Positions 38,301-50,200 of a stretch of 64,000 nt of DNA are shown piece by piece; the stretch's first letter is position 1, and each line of letters opens with the position of its first letter. Below the pieces are notes generated by a model, which searched no databases, was not told the origin of the DNA, and saw only the letters and a list, made by a program, of their open reading frames with translations. The position numbers and the translations under genes are program-made. Source of the stretch: Antedon bifida (taxonomy: Eukaryota > Echinodermata > Crinoidea > Comatulida > Antedonidae); assembly GCA_963402885.1 (NCBI GenBank), contig OY727100.1, positions 19,749,665-19,813,664 of the forward strand, read 5' to 3'.

Positions 38301-41300
38301 AAGTCAGAGTGTGTTAGATGCAGTGCACTTGAGGGTATTTACAATGGTGCGACATGCACGACATTGTCAATACCTTGAGTGCGTCGCAAATTGATTTGTA
38401 TTTATATAAGGAAGCCAAAAAACTTTGTTAATATAGTTTGCTAGAGCGTGCAGGTAAACCATTTCTGGCTTCCCAACTATAGGGGTTGAAATCCTAAAAC
38501 AACTTCCAATTGCCATAAAGCCTTTGTAAATTTTTAGATTTACTTCTCAATTACTGTTTTCCGACATTTTAAAATTAAATACACATTTTATGATTTACAA
38601 TTCATAAGCTTTGTATATTTTTAATAGTTCACATTTATTATTTTTTGATAGCTTAAATGTCTCGGGAGGAAGACTATCAAGTGCGGAAAGGTCGTAAGTA
38701 TTCTCATAATAGTACTTTGTCTCTACGATGTAGGCTGTTGATAAAACATTTTAAGGATCCAATATATATTTGTTACTGGTGGTTGCTGGTTGCTCAGTGC
38801 AGCGTAATCATGAGTGAGACGCTATCGTGAAATCTCATCCAATCTATCCCATTCATTTAGTATGTATAATTTGGGTAGTTCTAGTTCACCATCATCTCTG
38901 TTGTGGTATTTTCTTAAATTTTTGGATTCTTTGATTTTCCTGTCCTTCCGTGAGGATTTAGTGGTTATTGATATACCAAAAGGGGATTTTTAACACTAAT
39001 TGATTAATGCTTTTGTATGTTAAGATTTACTTATATCATGGAGAAATAAGTTAAAGTCCTAACTTATTTCTCCATGCTTATATTTACTATAATTTTGTTT
39101 AGGAGGTCAGATGGTAGCAGGGAAAGTAAAACAAGTAAGGACACTCTGTAAGTATTTGTGTATATGTTGTCAACTGTATTTAAAATAGATATATTTATTG
39201 AATACAGTTAGTACATTTTGTCACTTAGTATAATATACAAATAAGGAATGTTTATGAGTGCAGTGGTGCAAATAATTTCATGAAGTGAAAGATAAAAGTT
39301 TATATTTTTAATTAAAAGGTTTTTGTATTTCAATCGTTCTTGCAGTTAAAAAACCTGAATTACAACAATCGTTACAATTTATAAAATAGTAAAAATTGAA
39401 TAAACATAATTATAACATTTAACATTACAATTAACATAACTATCAATTACATACAATTACAATTTATAATATATCCAGTATATAAAATACAATTATTAGA
39501 ATAGCTTGGCAGGTTATTGCTAAACACCGTAAACCTCCCAAAAAACATAGCAAACCCCATCGAACTAATATAAAAGATACTGAATCGAATAGTTCAAATA
39601 AGAATACATTTTTGTTGTTAACTAGGCCTACATATTTTGGGGTAAAACATCCATTTTTTGGTTTAAAATAATTGCTAAACCATGCAAACCTCTAAAAACA
39701 CATAGCAAACCACATCGAACCAACATAAAGTTTACTGAATCATGTAGTGTAGCCTACTACACACTTGATGTTAATTTTTAAAAAAAGAATACATTTTTGT
39801 TCTTAACTACTTACTGATTTTAGGGGTAAAACACCTTTTTGTGATTAAAAATTTCTCAACCTCCTTAAAAATAATTGCTTAATTTTTAATTTTATAAATT
39901 GTAACATAGCAAACCCCACCAAACCAACATAAAAGCTACTGAATCATGTACACACATTTTTTTCAATTTTTTTTTGTAAAAATCCAACTGAACCAACATA
40001 CACTAAAAAAAGTGTTTGATTTTTGTTGATGTGATTAATGTTACTTCTAGATATTTATTGGTTTACATTAGTGGGTAATGTTAGTGGGTGAAGCAACTGT
40101 TATTTATTTTCCATTTTTTAGAACCATAGAGGTTACAAAATAATTTAGAAAAGTAATTATAATGCCTTAAGAATAGTCTACACTAGCTAACTTTTGTTTG
40201 CAAACAAAGTTTGCCACTGAAGAAGGTTGTGCTACTTGAGGTTCTCCATCTGAAGATGATGATTTTATTTATTTACCATACAAAGTTAACAAATACAAAA
40301 AATGCAATCATTTGTATGGTACCAGGTATATAGCCCTCTAAATCCAAAAAGGTTTCCGGCTAACCTCAAATGGTCAACCACCAGTAACCACAACCCCCTC
40401 CAAACTTGGAGTTTGCTTGTGTAGACTATGCTTAAACCATACTTTACCGGTTTGTAGTAGAGGTTCCTTCCGTAAGAACGAAATAGATAAAAAGAGACAA
40501 CAAAGTCAAGATAATGTTGCAATGACTAAAAAGAACTACAGTGAAAGACATTTAAACAAAGTTGAACATTATCCACAGACAAGTCTTGTAAGTACATAAT
40601 AAGCCCATAACAAGTTAAACTTTTCAAACGTCTTAAAACAATGCAGCTAACAATGTATTAAACAAAGTTGCATTTCCTTATAAAATGGAAGTTTCAATTC
40701 AATTTAATTTCCACACTAAAACATGATTTGACGTGTCATAGTAAAAAGTGTAATTTATGGGTTTGATTTTTTTACATTTCATACAGAAAGATAATGAGAC
40801 CTGCATTCATTTTGATTCATCAATATTGAATTTCTATTATCTTTTTTTGGTAATTGCAAAAAATGCTAAATCAATTAGTAAAATGCCTTTTTTTTTTCTA
40901 TTTAGACCTAAACCTTCATAATGTTAGTACATAGCTTTCTTGATAGATTACTTTATTATTAGTTTTTACAATTGCTAAATAAATTTAATTTTATTTACAT
41001 TTTCTTTAACTGAGAGACTACTATTACATTGATGCAGTACTGGTAGTTGGATTAATATAAAATTAATATCTTGACTGATTTGGCCTATAGGCATTCGACA
41101 GGTAGTATGCCTACCTGTAACTTATACAGATTTTTTAGCTGTAGATCTTATAATTTAGTAAAATGCACTCATGTCTCCAAAATCTGAATAAAATTAATAA
41201 TAAGATTAAATATTTTGAATTGCTTCAAACGTTACATTGTTTGTTTGGCAAGAGTACATTGTATACAATGTCATTGTATGCTGATTTTAAACTGCAGTTT

Positions 41301-42125
41301 TGCATTTCGTTTATTAAGCAACTTCATTGCAATGTTAAAAGCATTTATTTCCCAGGCTATAAGGTTTTGAGCTAAGATCTTCAATTCTAAAGTCTCGCTG
41401 TCACCATCAACACTTCGTTGCCAGAAAATGTCACATCTATGATTCATTGATAATGCTTATTATGAACATCGAAACCATAATTACCAAGACAAGATATCAC
41501 ATCACACTTTCCAGAGTTTATTTAAAACTCAAAATATATGTTGAATTATTTTATTTTCACATTATTATCTCTCATTCAAAACCTCTATTACGAAACTTTC
41601 TTTTTAAAAATTAACTTACAATTAACTTTTGCTTTAATGGAAAAAATTGTGGAATAGGCCTACTTTTAAAAATGAGTTAATTTTTTGGAAGTTGTTTTGT
41701 GTGTAAAAACTAAAAACTGGTGTTATATTAAGTTATGAAAATATTTTTCAGCATTGTTACTTGTATTATAATATTGATGTTTTCTGTTGCTTATAGTTTT
41801 ATTTCAGTTTATTATTTATTATATTTTTGTTTTACTTGATTCTTTATTTAATAAAAAAGAATCTAAATCTTGAACCACAAAATTAAACTAATATTTCACC
41901 TGCTTAAATTGTGTTTGAAAAAGAACATGTTGCCATTCATATACACATTTATTGCAATTTGTCTCGAATGTTTTCAATAATATGTTTCAGAATGTAGAAG
42001 GCTTACATTATGCTGACTTGGATTTTACACGGCATGCACGTCACTCCAGGAGTTCAAAAGATGACATAATACACACAGAAGAGACTACATTGTACTGCAG
42101 CATAACTCACCATCATTCGAAATGA
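29371..42125 (+). CDS. Ig-superfamily receptor gene B: two Ig domains, membrane segment, long tail with ITIM and ITSM
   Basis: Exons read by eye: 29371-29751 (V-like Ig), 29972-30214 (second Ig), 31155-31181 and 31414-31449 (linkers), 31648-31707 (membrane helix, IIFLIIVIVIFIIFICYI), 31958-31988, 32237-32317, 33467-33508, 34271-34336, 34809-34850, 35260-35304, 36582 or 36618 to 36744, and 41991-42125 (stop TGA). Phases agree at each join: phase 1 to the membrane exon, phase 2 in the tail, phase 0 at the last. Ig1 is almost the same as in gene A (LDPLFFWYKMVNG, RSDSGVYECEVSIVDD). The last exon carries LHYADL, an exact ITIM (LxYxxL), and TLYCSI, an ITSM (TxYxx[VI]), 25 residues apart. It is inferred to be an inhibitory or switch-type surface receptor recruiting SH2 proteins. 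Second copies of four tail exons lie in the duplication at 37.5-41.4 kb. The leader exon was not found. Confidence 0.78.
33175..33290 (+). repeat. Dispersed repeat with CCGA run (copy in gene B intron)
   Basis: It contains ACATGGCTGC, then GACCGACCGACC and GACATAGTGAGCTGTAGAGT. It belongs to the same family as 19050-19185 and 46930-47135. Confidence 0.65.
33685..37527 (+). repeat. First copy of a 3,843-bp tandem duplication in gene B
   Basis: Sequence from about 33685 recurs at about 37528 with a constant offset of 3,843 bases at every point checked, so no insertions or deletions were seen. It holds four tail exons (CPQHGHAHAC, LNVSGGRLSS, RSDGSRESK and NEIDKKRQQ exons). The edges share an ATTATCTTTTTTT stretch, which suggests unequal pairing at a short match. 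Confidence 0.93.
35660..36120 (+). repeat. Degenerate ~180-bp repeats related to the foldback element
   Basis: Three diverged units share ATTGCTAAAC, GCAAACC, AACATAAAnGnTACTGAATC and GGGGTAAAACA. The opening TTATTGCTAAACACCGTAAACCTCC resembles the tip of the foldback element at 25878. The block is present again at 39503-39963 through the large duplication. Confidence 0.6.
37528..41370 (+). repeat. Second copy of the 3,843-bp tandem duplication
   Basis: Tail exon copies lie at 38114-38179, 38652-38693, 39103-39147 and 40425 or 40461 to 40587. The first three are phase 2 to 2, so joining exon 35260-35304 to 38114-38179 keeps the frame if the phase 0-ending exon at 36.6-36.7 kb is skipped. A longer tail isoform is therefore possible. 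Identity ends at about 41370, after GGCTATAAGGTTTT. Confidence 0.93.
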
Positions 42126-44200
42126 TTAATTTAAAACAAATTCGCCATAAAAGTTATTTATTTAAGTTGTCATGGAACATTATTACCACGATAATAAAAT
42201 TCAGAATTTGGTGTAGAAAACATAGTTTTACTACTACACCAAACATAGTTTTACTACTCCATGTTATGAATGCTTAGCAATATGGTAGTTTAGTTTTTTA
42301 GGATTTTTTTAATTTTTCTGGCGAATATGTTCCCTGGCTGTTATAATAAATGACAAAAATGACGATGTATTGCTTAAATTATTCAACGAATGTGGCGAAG
42401 AGTATGTATGTATACAGTGTATGTATACAGTGTCTCTTGTTTATCGTATCTGTCTTATACAAACGTTTGAATAGAATACATTATGATAATTATTAATTAA
42501 TTACAATTCTTTAAAGAATAAAGTTTATATATGGTATGGTAGAGCGTTTATAATATAGTAATTTTAAAATAATTAAAATTATAATAATTTAATTATTACA
42601 AATTGTATATTACTAATCATAGTGAACCAAACAAGCCCTTCTATTTTGTATATAGATATCGTCTATGTTCTGAATCATTTTTATTTTATTTGTTTGCTAA
42701 GCAACTCAAATTCTTGTTGGAACGTCACTGCTGTATCATCTTGGAGTATTGACAAATAGCCAATATTAGGAAGGTTTTCGGGGTAGGAGCTTAGTATAAA
42801 CAGGCCTTCAATTAACTAATTTGAGCTTTTAAGTTACAACCAATACGACAACGTGTATTCAGTTGTTGATACACATCCGCGTGAATTGAAGGTAATTGAT
42901 AGGCCTGGTGTGGACAATTATGCTTGTCAATTCATGTATTAGCCTATATATTTTTAATGTCAATGTATTTTATCGTAATGTAATTTATCTTGTCTATGTA
43001 TTTTATTGGAATGTAAAAGGGCCATTTATAAATAAAGTTGAAATAAAAAATGTTTTAAAAAAGCATTGTAATATAAAACCGAATTAGATAAACAATTGTG
43101 TAAACGGATTGCACACTGTAAAGATAGCTGTAGATAATGAAAGAAAAATGTGGAACAAACCAATATATATATTATATATGTATAGATAGGATATTATGTA
43201 AATATATGAATACGAATAGACAATTTGTAAACAGATGATACAAAAAATATGTAGGCCTTTGTTAATGGTGTAAAGTAAAGAGAAGATGGGTTGTAGTTAG
43301 TTAATTGTATACACTTTGATTAAGTTTCAGATTTTGCTTGTTGTCAATAAACCACTTCAAATCCACTTTAATATTTGGAAATATTTTGTTGCATTTTGTA
43401 TAACTTTTGTAAAATATAAGTACAGTAGAAAGACTGATCAACCAATCTGATAAATTGGCAGCGTACTGCAATCGGAATGAAACACTTTGATTTTTTTTGT
43501 AAAGCTTTTATAACTGTCGGTCCGTATAAATTGTCTAAACACCGTTTAAATCAATATGATCAGTTAAACATGCGATGGTAGAATAAGATGTCAAATAAGT
43601 TAGACTATTTATATTATAATGGCTACAATGTTCCTTTAAAATCGGACGATAATTACAAATCGTTTTCTTATAGCCTAGACGTAACAATTATTTTACTGCC
43701 CGGCAAGGTATCGTACGGGTTTTATATGAGAGGCAATGGTAGCATTATATATAATTGGATGTCCACATGAAAGTTGTAGTGATGTGACGGAAAACAATTC
43801 GTTACACCTACTCCCGTGAGTGCAATTGGGCATCTCAGCTATTACTGTAAGTTTCGATATACGTACTTCGTTCTGTGGTGATGACATCGATAGAAAATGT
43901 TGGGTAGCATAATGGCAGGTTATGCAATGTAGGCCTTTTTGTCAAACGCTAAACGTTTATTTAAACGTTTAATAGGCCTACACGTTGCGAACAAAAATTA
44001 GCACTGTGCTTAAAAGTTTGTTAACCTAAAGAATAGCCGTGACATATAATATTAAAATGGTAATACCTCTACTAATTAACTTGTTGCGATTAAAGGCTTA
44101 CCCACGTAAGAGAGGATAGAAAAGGAGTGCCCATGTTCGTCGGAAGTATTGAACGTTGAAGAATGCTACGAAGTTATGACGATGTCTAGCAGCTTTTCCT
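42126..44200. other. 3' flank of gene B and intergenic sequence
   Basis: This probably includes the gene B 3' untranslated region. AATAAA-type signals occur, for example in TCAATAAACC near 43350. No further gene was recognised. Confidence 0.45.
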
Positions 44201-44271
44201 GTCAGTGATTGCCCTTTATAATCCGGATGACGATTTGGAAAATCATTTCCAACATTTTTTTACGCAATAAA

Positions 44272-47200
44272 ATGGCTAGAATACAAGTAAATATATTTTC
44301 TGCAATTCTTTGTATTTGCTTTGTCAAAGCTCTTAAAACTATCGATGAAAAACACGAAGTTGTACTAAACGTTGAGCATGGTGTTAACCTGAAGTGGAGA
44401 GTGGACGGAGAAGACATTCTCTTTGAGATGAGTGCTGTAACTCGTGGTTATGTAGCCATCGGGTTTTCTCCTAATGGTGGAATGCCAGGTTCTGATATTG
44501 TAGTTGGATGGGTGAACAACGGCAAAGCATTCGTATCTGTAAGTTTCTTTTTTTTAAGCCGATAGAGAGATGATTTAAGCATGGCACAATACTAATACAT
44601 TATACTGTAATCTAAAAGTGGTATACAGACGGATGTGCATTTGCAATTAAGCACCTGTATTAAAATAAGTTATAGTATTGTAATAGTTTCACACCAGTAG
44701 TAGGCAATTTTTAATGAGTCTTTGCCAAAATAGCAAATTTGTTTTGTACCACGATAGTATTTTGCCAGAACTGTTAAGTTTAGATAATTTACTGTAATTG
44801 CCGAATTATTGAATTTTATGACAATCAAAGAGACAGTTTTTCAGGTTATACTAACTGTGGAAGAAGTAAAATAGACCATTGAGTTAACGGCTTTTTATTT
44901 ATTTATGGTTTTCAATTGGAATTGTATGTACTGGCTGTACTTTATCGTAATAATGTTGTCAAAAGAAAATCACTTAAACATTCATATAGCTTCAAAGTCT
45001 CTGCATTTAACAATACTTTGTCAAATACAATATTCTATATTAAAAGATTCTGCTAAATTTACTTTTTTACATTATTTCTTTTACATCTGCTTTTTAAAAA
45101 TAATGAATTGTTCTATGACGTAATAATTTCGATATACCTTTTTTACCTTATTGTGTTTCTATTGCTTTCAGCTTTGTTAATGTTGATTAACTTAAAGTTT
45201 TTCTTTTAACGTAAATAGTCTCCTTCCATACACATTGATTTATACTTTTTAAAATGACGTAGTACTATTTGTTGTTGTATGGAAAATAAATTCATTTACA
45301 TATCAGAATAGTTTTTTCATTCCATTTTCAAAATGGAAACCTTTTAGCGATTACTATATTAAAGAGTGTGTTAATTGCTTTGGAGGCAACATATGGGCAC
45401 AACATACTTTATATGTGTTCTCGGACTGTTTTATATTAACAATTAAATCATCACAAGTTATTATTTAATAAACTGTCTGAATAAGATAATGATGACCCAA
45501 ACAGTAGCCTAAAGTAACAGTGACAAGTAGATACAGTATATTCAGATTAGAAGCACAAAGGATTGAAGGTAGTTGTTTGAATTGACAAAAAGCATATCTG
45601 CAGTGGGACTGTAAACAAAACTTAAACGGCAATCATTACAACGATTACGGTGATTGAAGCCCAGAATTATTAGAAATTAGAGGAGTCATAATAAGTGTTT
45701 CGTAGGCCTATTGTTGATTTCCCAAAAATTTAGAACACTTTAGAACACACTATTGAGCAGTTTTAAAGGGGTTTCTGTTTTCATAACAGTGCCGATCCAG
45801 ACATGAAATCTGATCTTTAGGCCTATGACCGATATATTATTAATTCTTCGAAGCAGATTTATAACATAATTGTAAATTTTAAAGCTTCCTTATTTGCATA
45901 CTATTGGAAGAAAATACAGAGCTTTATTGTTTTACTTTTCTTTTTAATTTACCACACTTCCGCTCAGCCGGGAAAGAAACAGTAATGTACAGTTGCTTTT
46001 AAGGGAAAAGATAGACTAGAATATTATTACATTGTTCTAAAAACTTCCTTATGTGTGGTAATACATTGCAACTCAATAACAGAAAAACACTCGGCATTTG
46101 TTTCACAATTGGTAATACAGTATATACTGTATAGACTATAACTTCCACTTAAAATCAATGAAACACATTGGAAACCATACTTCTGGAGAGGCTTATGTAA
46201 AATGTAGATGACATGATTCTTTCTGATTTTGCTCAATTTTTTAAAATGCTGTACGGTACTGCATAGTACTATGTAAGTTAATAATTGGTCAACGACCTTT
46301 GACCTAAAATGTTATATGAACACTAAGTGTTTGTATTGCTTTCTTAAAATATTTCATGTTTGTATAATAGCTAGGCCTAATATATGTAATTTTCACATTT
46401 GACATCTTCAAAAGAGCCCACTTGGTTAACCGCTCTTGGATTCATAATTTTCGCACATAAAATGGCTTAGGAAAGTTTAGATAAACTGTCAAAAACTGTT
46501 AATAACAATTATTTATAACAATGAAATGAAAATAATGTCAATATCAAACTAAAACTCTTATTTTGGAAATCAGTGGAATTATTAGGTGCATCAAGACCTG
46601 TTTAATTTCCAAGAATCTAATAAACAAAATAAACAAAATACTGTTTCAGTCCAGTATTTGTCAATTAATGTTATTGTTTCCATAAAAGGACCGATACGCA
46701 TATGACTTCAAAAAGCCTGAAGCTGACTCGTCTCAAGACTATGAACTCCTCTACGGATATGAAGAAAATGGTAAAACAACTATTGGATTCACAAGGAAGT
46801 TGCATACATGTGACCCGAAAGACTACACCATTACAGTAAGTTATAGGCCTACACATAACTTTACACTTTTGGTACGTTTCAAATCGCCTAGAAAAACTCC
46901 GGAGTTCACATAAAAGTAAAAAGTGTTGACAACAAGGCCAACAGCCATAAGTCGCGTGCTCTCAGAAAAAAATGAACTTTCAAAAAGTAATGTACTTTAA
47001 AACTTGTCTGTACATCAAAACAGTTAAAAAAGTACAGAAAAGCGATAAAACGCATAGTGATACCGGACCGACAGACAGACCGACAGACCGACCGACCAAC
47101 ATAGTGAACTATTGAGTCGCGTCCACGCGACTAAAAACTGTGAACGAATCACAAATGATCCTTTACTCTTTCAAACTACATTCATCAAATATTTTGCATA

Positions 47201-50200
47201 AACGAATTTAAATTCTTTAATGTTTCTATAAAAAAAGTAGTTTTCTCAAAGACAAAATGTTTTTTGTTTAAATAATTATTTACTGTATGTACAAATTCTT
47301 TAATAAGAACAACTTTAAACACGTACCTGAAATTTTCATAGTAGCTGGCCCTAATTACACAAGTAAGTATAAACACTCTGTTTGCTTCAATATTTAGTTT
47401 CATCATTTATATCAATCTTTTTTTTCGCTTTCTTTGTAATTTCAATTCGATTTATTCTTTAATAGTAGGCTAAGGTATTATTATATTAGTATTTGCGAAA
47501 TGAGTTTGGAATATATTTGAGTTACATAACTTTATATGCACTTGCACCAACCTTAAACATGTCTAGTCTCTCAAGGAGATTCGTTGCAACAACCTTGCAA
47601 CCCGGTACTCCACCATAATCCATATAAAGGCATGGGCATGGGCATGGGCATGAAAGCGGAAACAACAACAAAACATACTATAATGCTTGGTTATCAATAA
47701 TATTACGTCACAAAGACGTTACAATGTATTTTAGTTTTTTTTTCCGCTTAAAATAATAAATCATAAAAAAAACCTTCTTAAAATCATTATATTTGTGTGT
47801 GGATACTCAAGTAAGCTAAAAGGGTCTTTAGGGCCCAGTTTCCAAATGACATTATGGTAATGGTAAAACACAAGAATACTTTCTAAAAACAGATTTTAAG
47901 TTGAGTATCAATAGAAAAAGTAAGATATTAATTCCATAGGAGCAATCTATCTCATGAATATTGATGGGATAAGTTGTTATAATTATGGGTGTGTTTCCTA
48001 ATGTTTCGATTGCTTCATTTAGGGTGACACATCAAGAATAATTTGGGCTATCAATGATAATGATCCTGACAAACCAGACGATCTGCAGTATCATAGAACG
48101 GCCAGAGGTGTTCGCTCTGTTGTCATTCTGGACTCCACCTTCAAGCTTCGTGAACTGCCAGAGGATGGAAAGTATTTTGATATGTTAATGCCAAATGTGA
48201 GTTTGTTTTGGTATTGTACCTAATAATTATTATTACAATGTTGAGGATAACAATATAGGCCTACGGATGATGTTTAATGAAATATAACAGAATAAAAACA
48301 TACGAAGTTTCAAGAAGGAAGGAGCGAGTCAAATTGCCGAGTGGTTAAATAGCCACCAATAACGGCATGGGTTCGAGACCAACTCGCTCCTTGTTCTGGT
48401 GGTGGAACAAGTCTTCTCGGATAAGGACTATAAACCGTAGGCCCAGTGTACACAGTTATACCCCTGTTCATCATTCTAGACGAGTAGGGGGTTACTCGGT
48501 GAACTGGTTCACAAAATAAATAGATCATGGGGGATTACCACCTATGTTATGTGATAGGACAGTGATTAATTTACTATATTGGTAATCCTTGGCCATTTGC
48601 GCCTAAAGACATAAAATAAAAATTAAAGTTTGAAGAAGTATGTTCGATGATAAGGATGCTTATTTTTTAACAATTATTATGACAATGAATTATTATTCCA
48701 TACTAATAAAAATGGTAATGACGATTAATAACCTCATTGTATAACTGGATTATAATAAAGTAATTCATTATTGATATTAATTATTAATTTATGATAGAAG
48801 AGACCTCGTGTTTCAAGAAACACGAGAAAGAAGAGTTTGATGAAACGTATATTGATGATAACATTCTAATTTTTACAATTATGAATTACATAATACTATC
48901 CTTGTAGGTGTCGGTACCGAATGACGACACGACGTATTGGTGTTCTCCATTTCTAGTGCCAAAGTTTGATAAACCTGTGCAGGTATTTCGTGTAAGTGTA
49001 GATAATATGTTCTTGTCAAAACGTCAATGCCTTCCAAAAAAAAGGATTATCAAATAAGTTTAATTGTTTCCGGAGCTCAGCATCTGCTGGATCCGGAGTT
49101 GAGGCTAGGCTATGCCTCTTGAAAATGACATCATAGCCTATCTCGAATACGTCGAGTGTTTAAATGTATGCGTTACGCTAGATTACTCGCTTTGACATGT
49201 TTTGCCAACATTAAACATCAGGTATTCATGAATAAATTTAAAAACTTGATATTATGTTTATAATTTATTTGTGTTTAGTTTGACACGATAGTTCAAAAGG
49301 GTCATGAAGATCTTGTTCACCACATGATTATTTACGGCTGCACCGGAGACTACGACTCTGTCTCTCATTGGGCAGATTTGTGCATAAGAAAAAATATGCC
49401 ACCCGACCTTGGAAAATGCGTACGGGTGATTTACGCATGGGCAGTCGGTGCTGGGGTAAGTTTGTTGCATGTTTTAGATATTCAGGTAAACATTGCCGAT
49501 TAGTCTGAAGAAAGACATTATGATAACAAAAGATACTCTAATCTTTTCACAACTCAAACACTAATTTAGAGGATTTGGTTTAAGATTGAATCATGCATGT
49601 TTTACCGTATACTCCATGTAGTGCAGAAGCTTTTTACAGTATTATGCAAATGATATAAGAAATGGAAGTCAAATAAATATACAGTATTCGTTTAACCATT
49701 TCAGGCGTTTGAATTTCCGGAACATGTTGGCCTATCACTTGGTGGACCAAACGACCCAACGTTCATGTATATCGAAATGCATTATGATAATCCTGAACGT
49801 AGATCAGGTAGGTATTGTCGACATTTCCATTTACATACCTACTTGGTCTGAAAGCAGTTTGTAAATGAGAAAGCTCGAAAAAACAAATCCCTGTACTAAC
49901 TATCAATATACGTATTAAAATAAAATATATATTCATTTCAATGCTAGTTTTTGGTAACTTAAAAAGTCTTTAATTGTAAGTTTTCTTTTTCCCAAAACCA
50001 TAAGTTAAAAAAAACAAATGTTAACAATACATAGAAATGGCATTTTTGAGGACGACCGTTCGTAAAATATTTAATCACTCTAAATTTCATATTTAAGATT
50101 TCGTGGATAATTCTGGACTTCGACTCCATTATATACCTGCAAGACGTGAGTACGATCTTGATGTATGGATGGTTGGAGAGGCATTTGAAACAAAAGCACA

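Noticed and set aside
44227-44271. Upstream in-frame ATG as the start of the MOXD1-type gene
   Set aside because: It would place a basic segment before the hydrophobic signal peptide; the ATG at 44272 gives a standard signal sequence.
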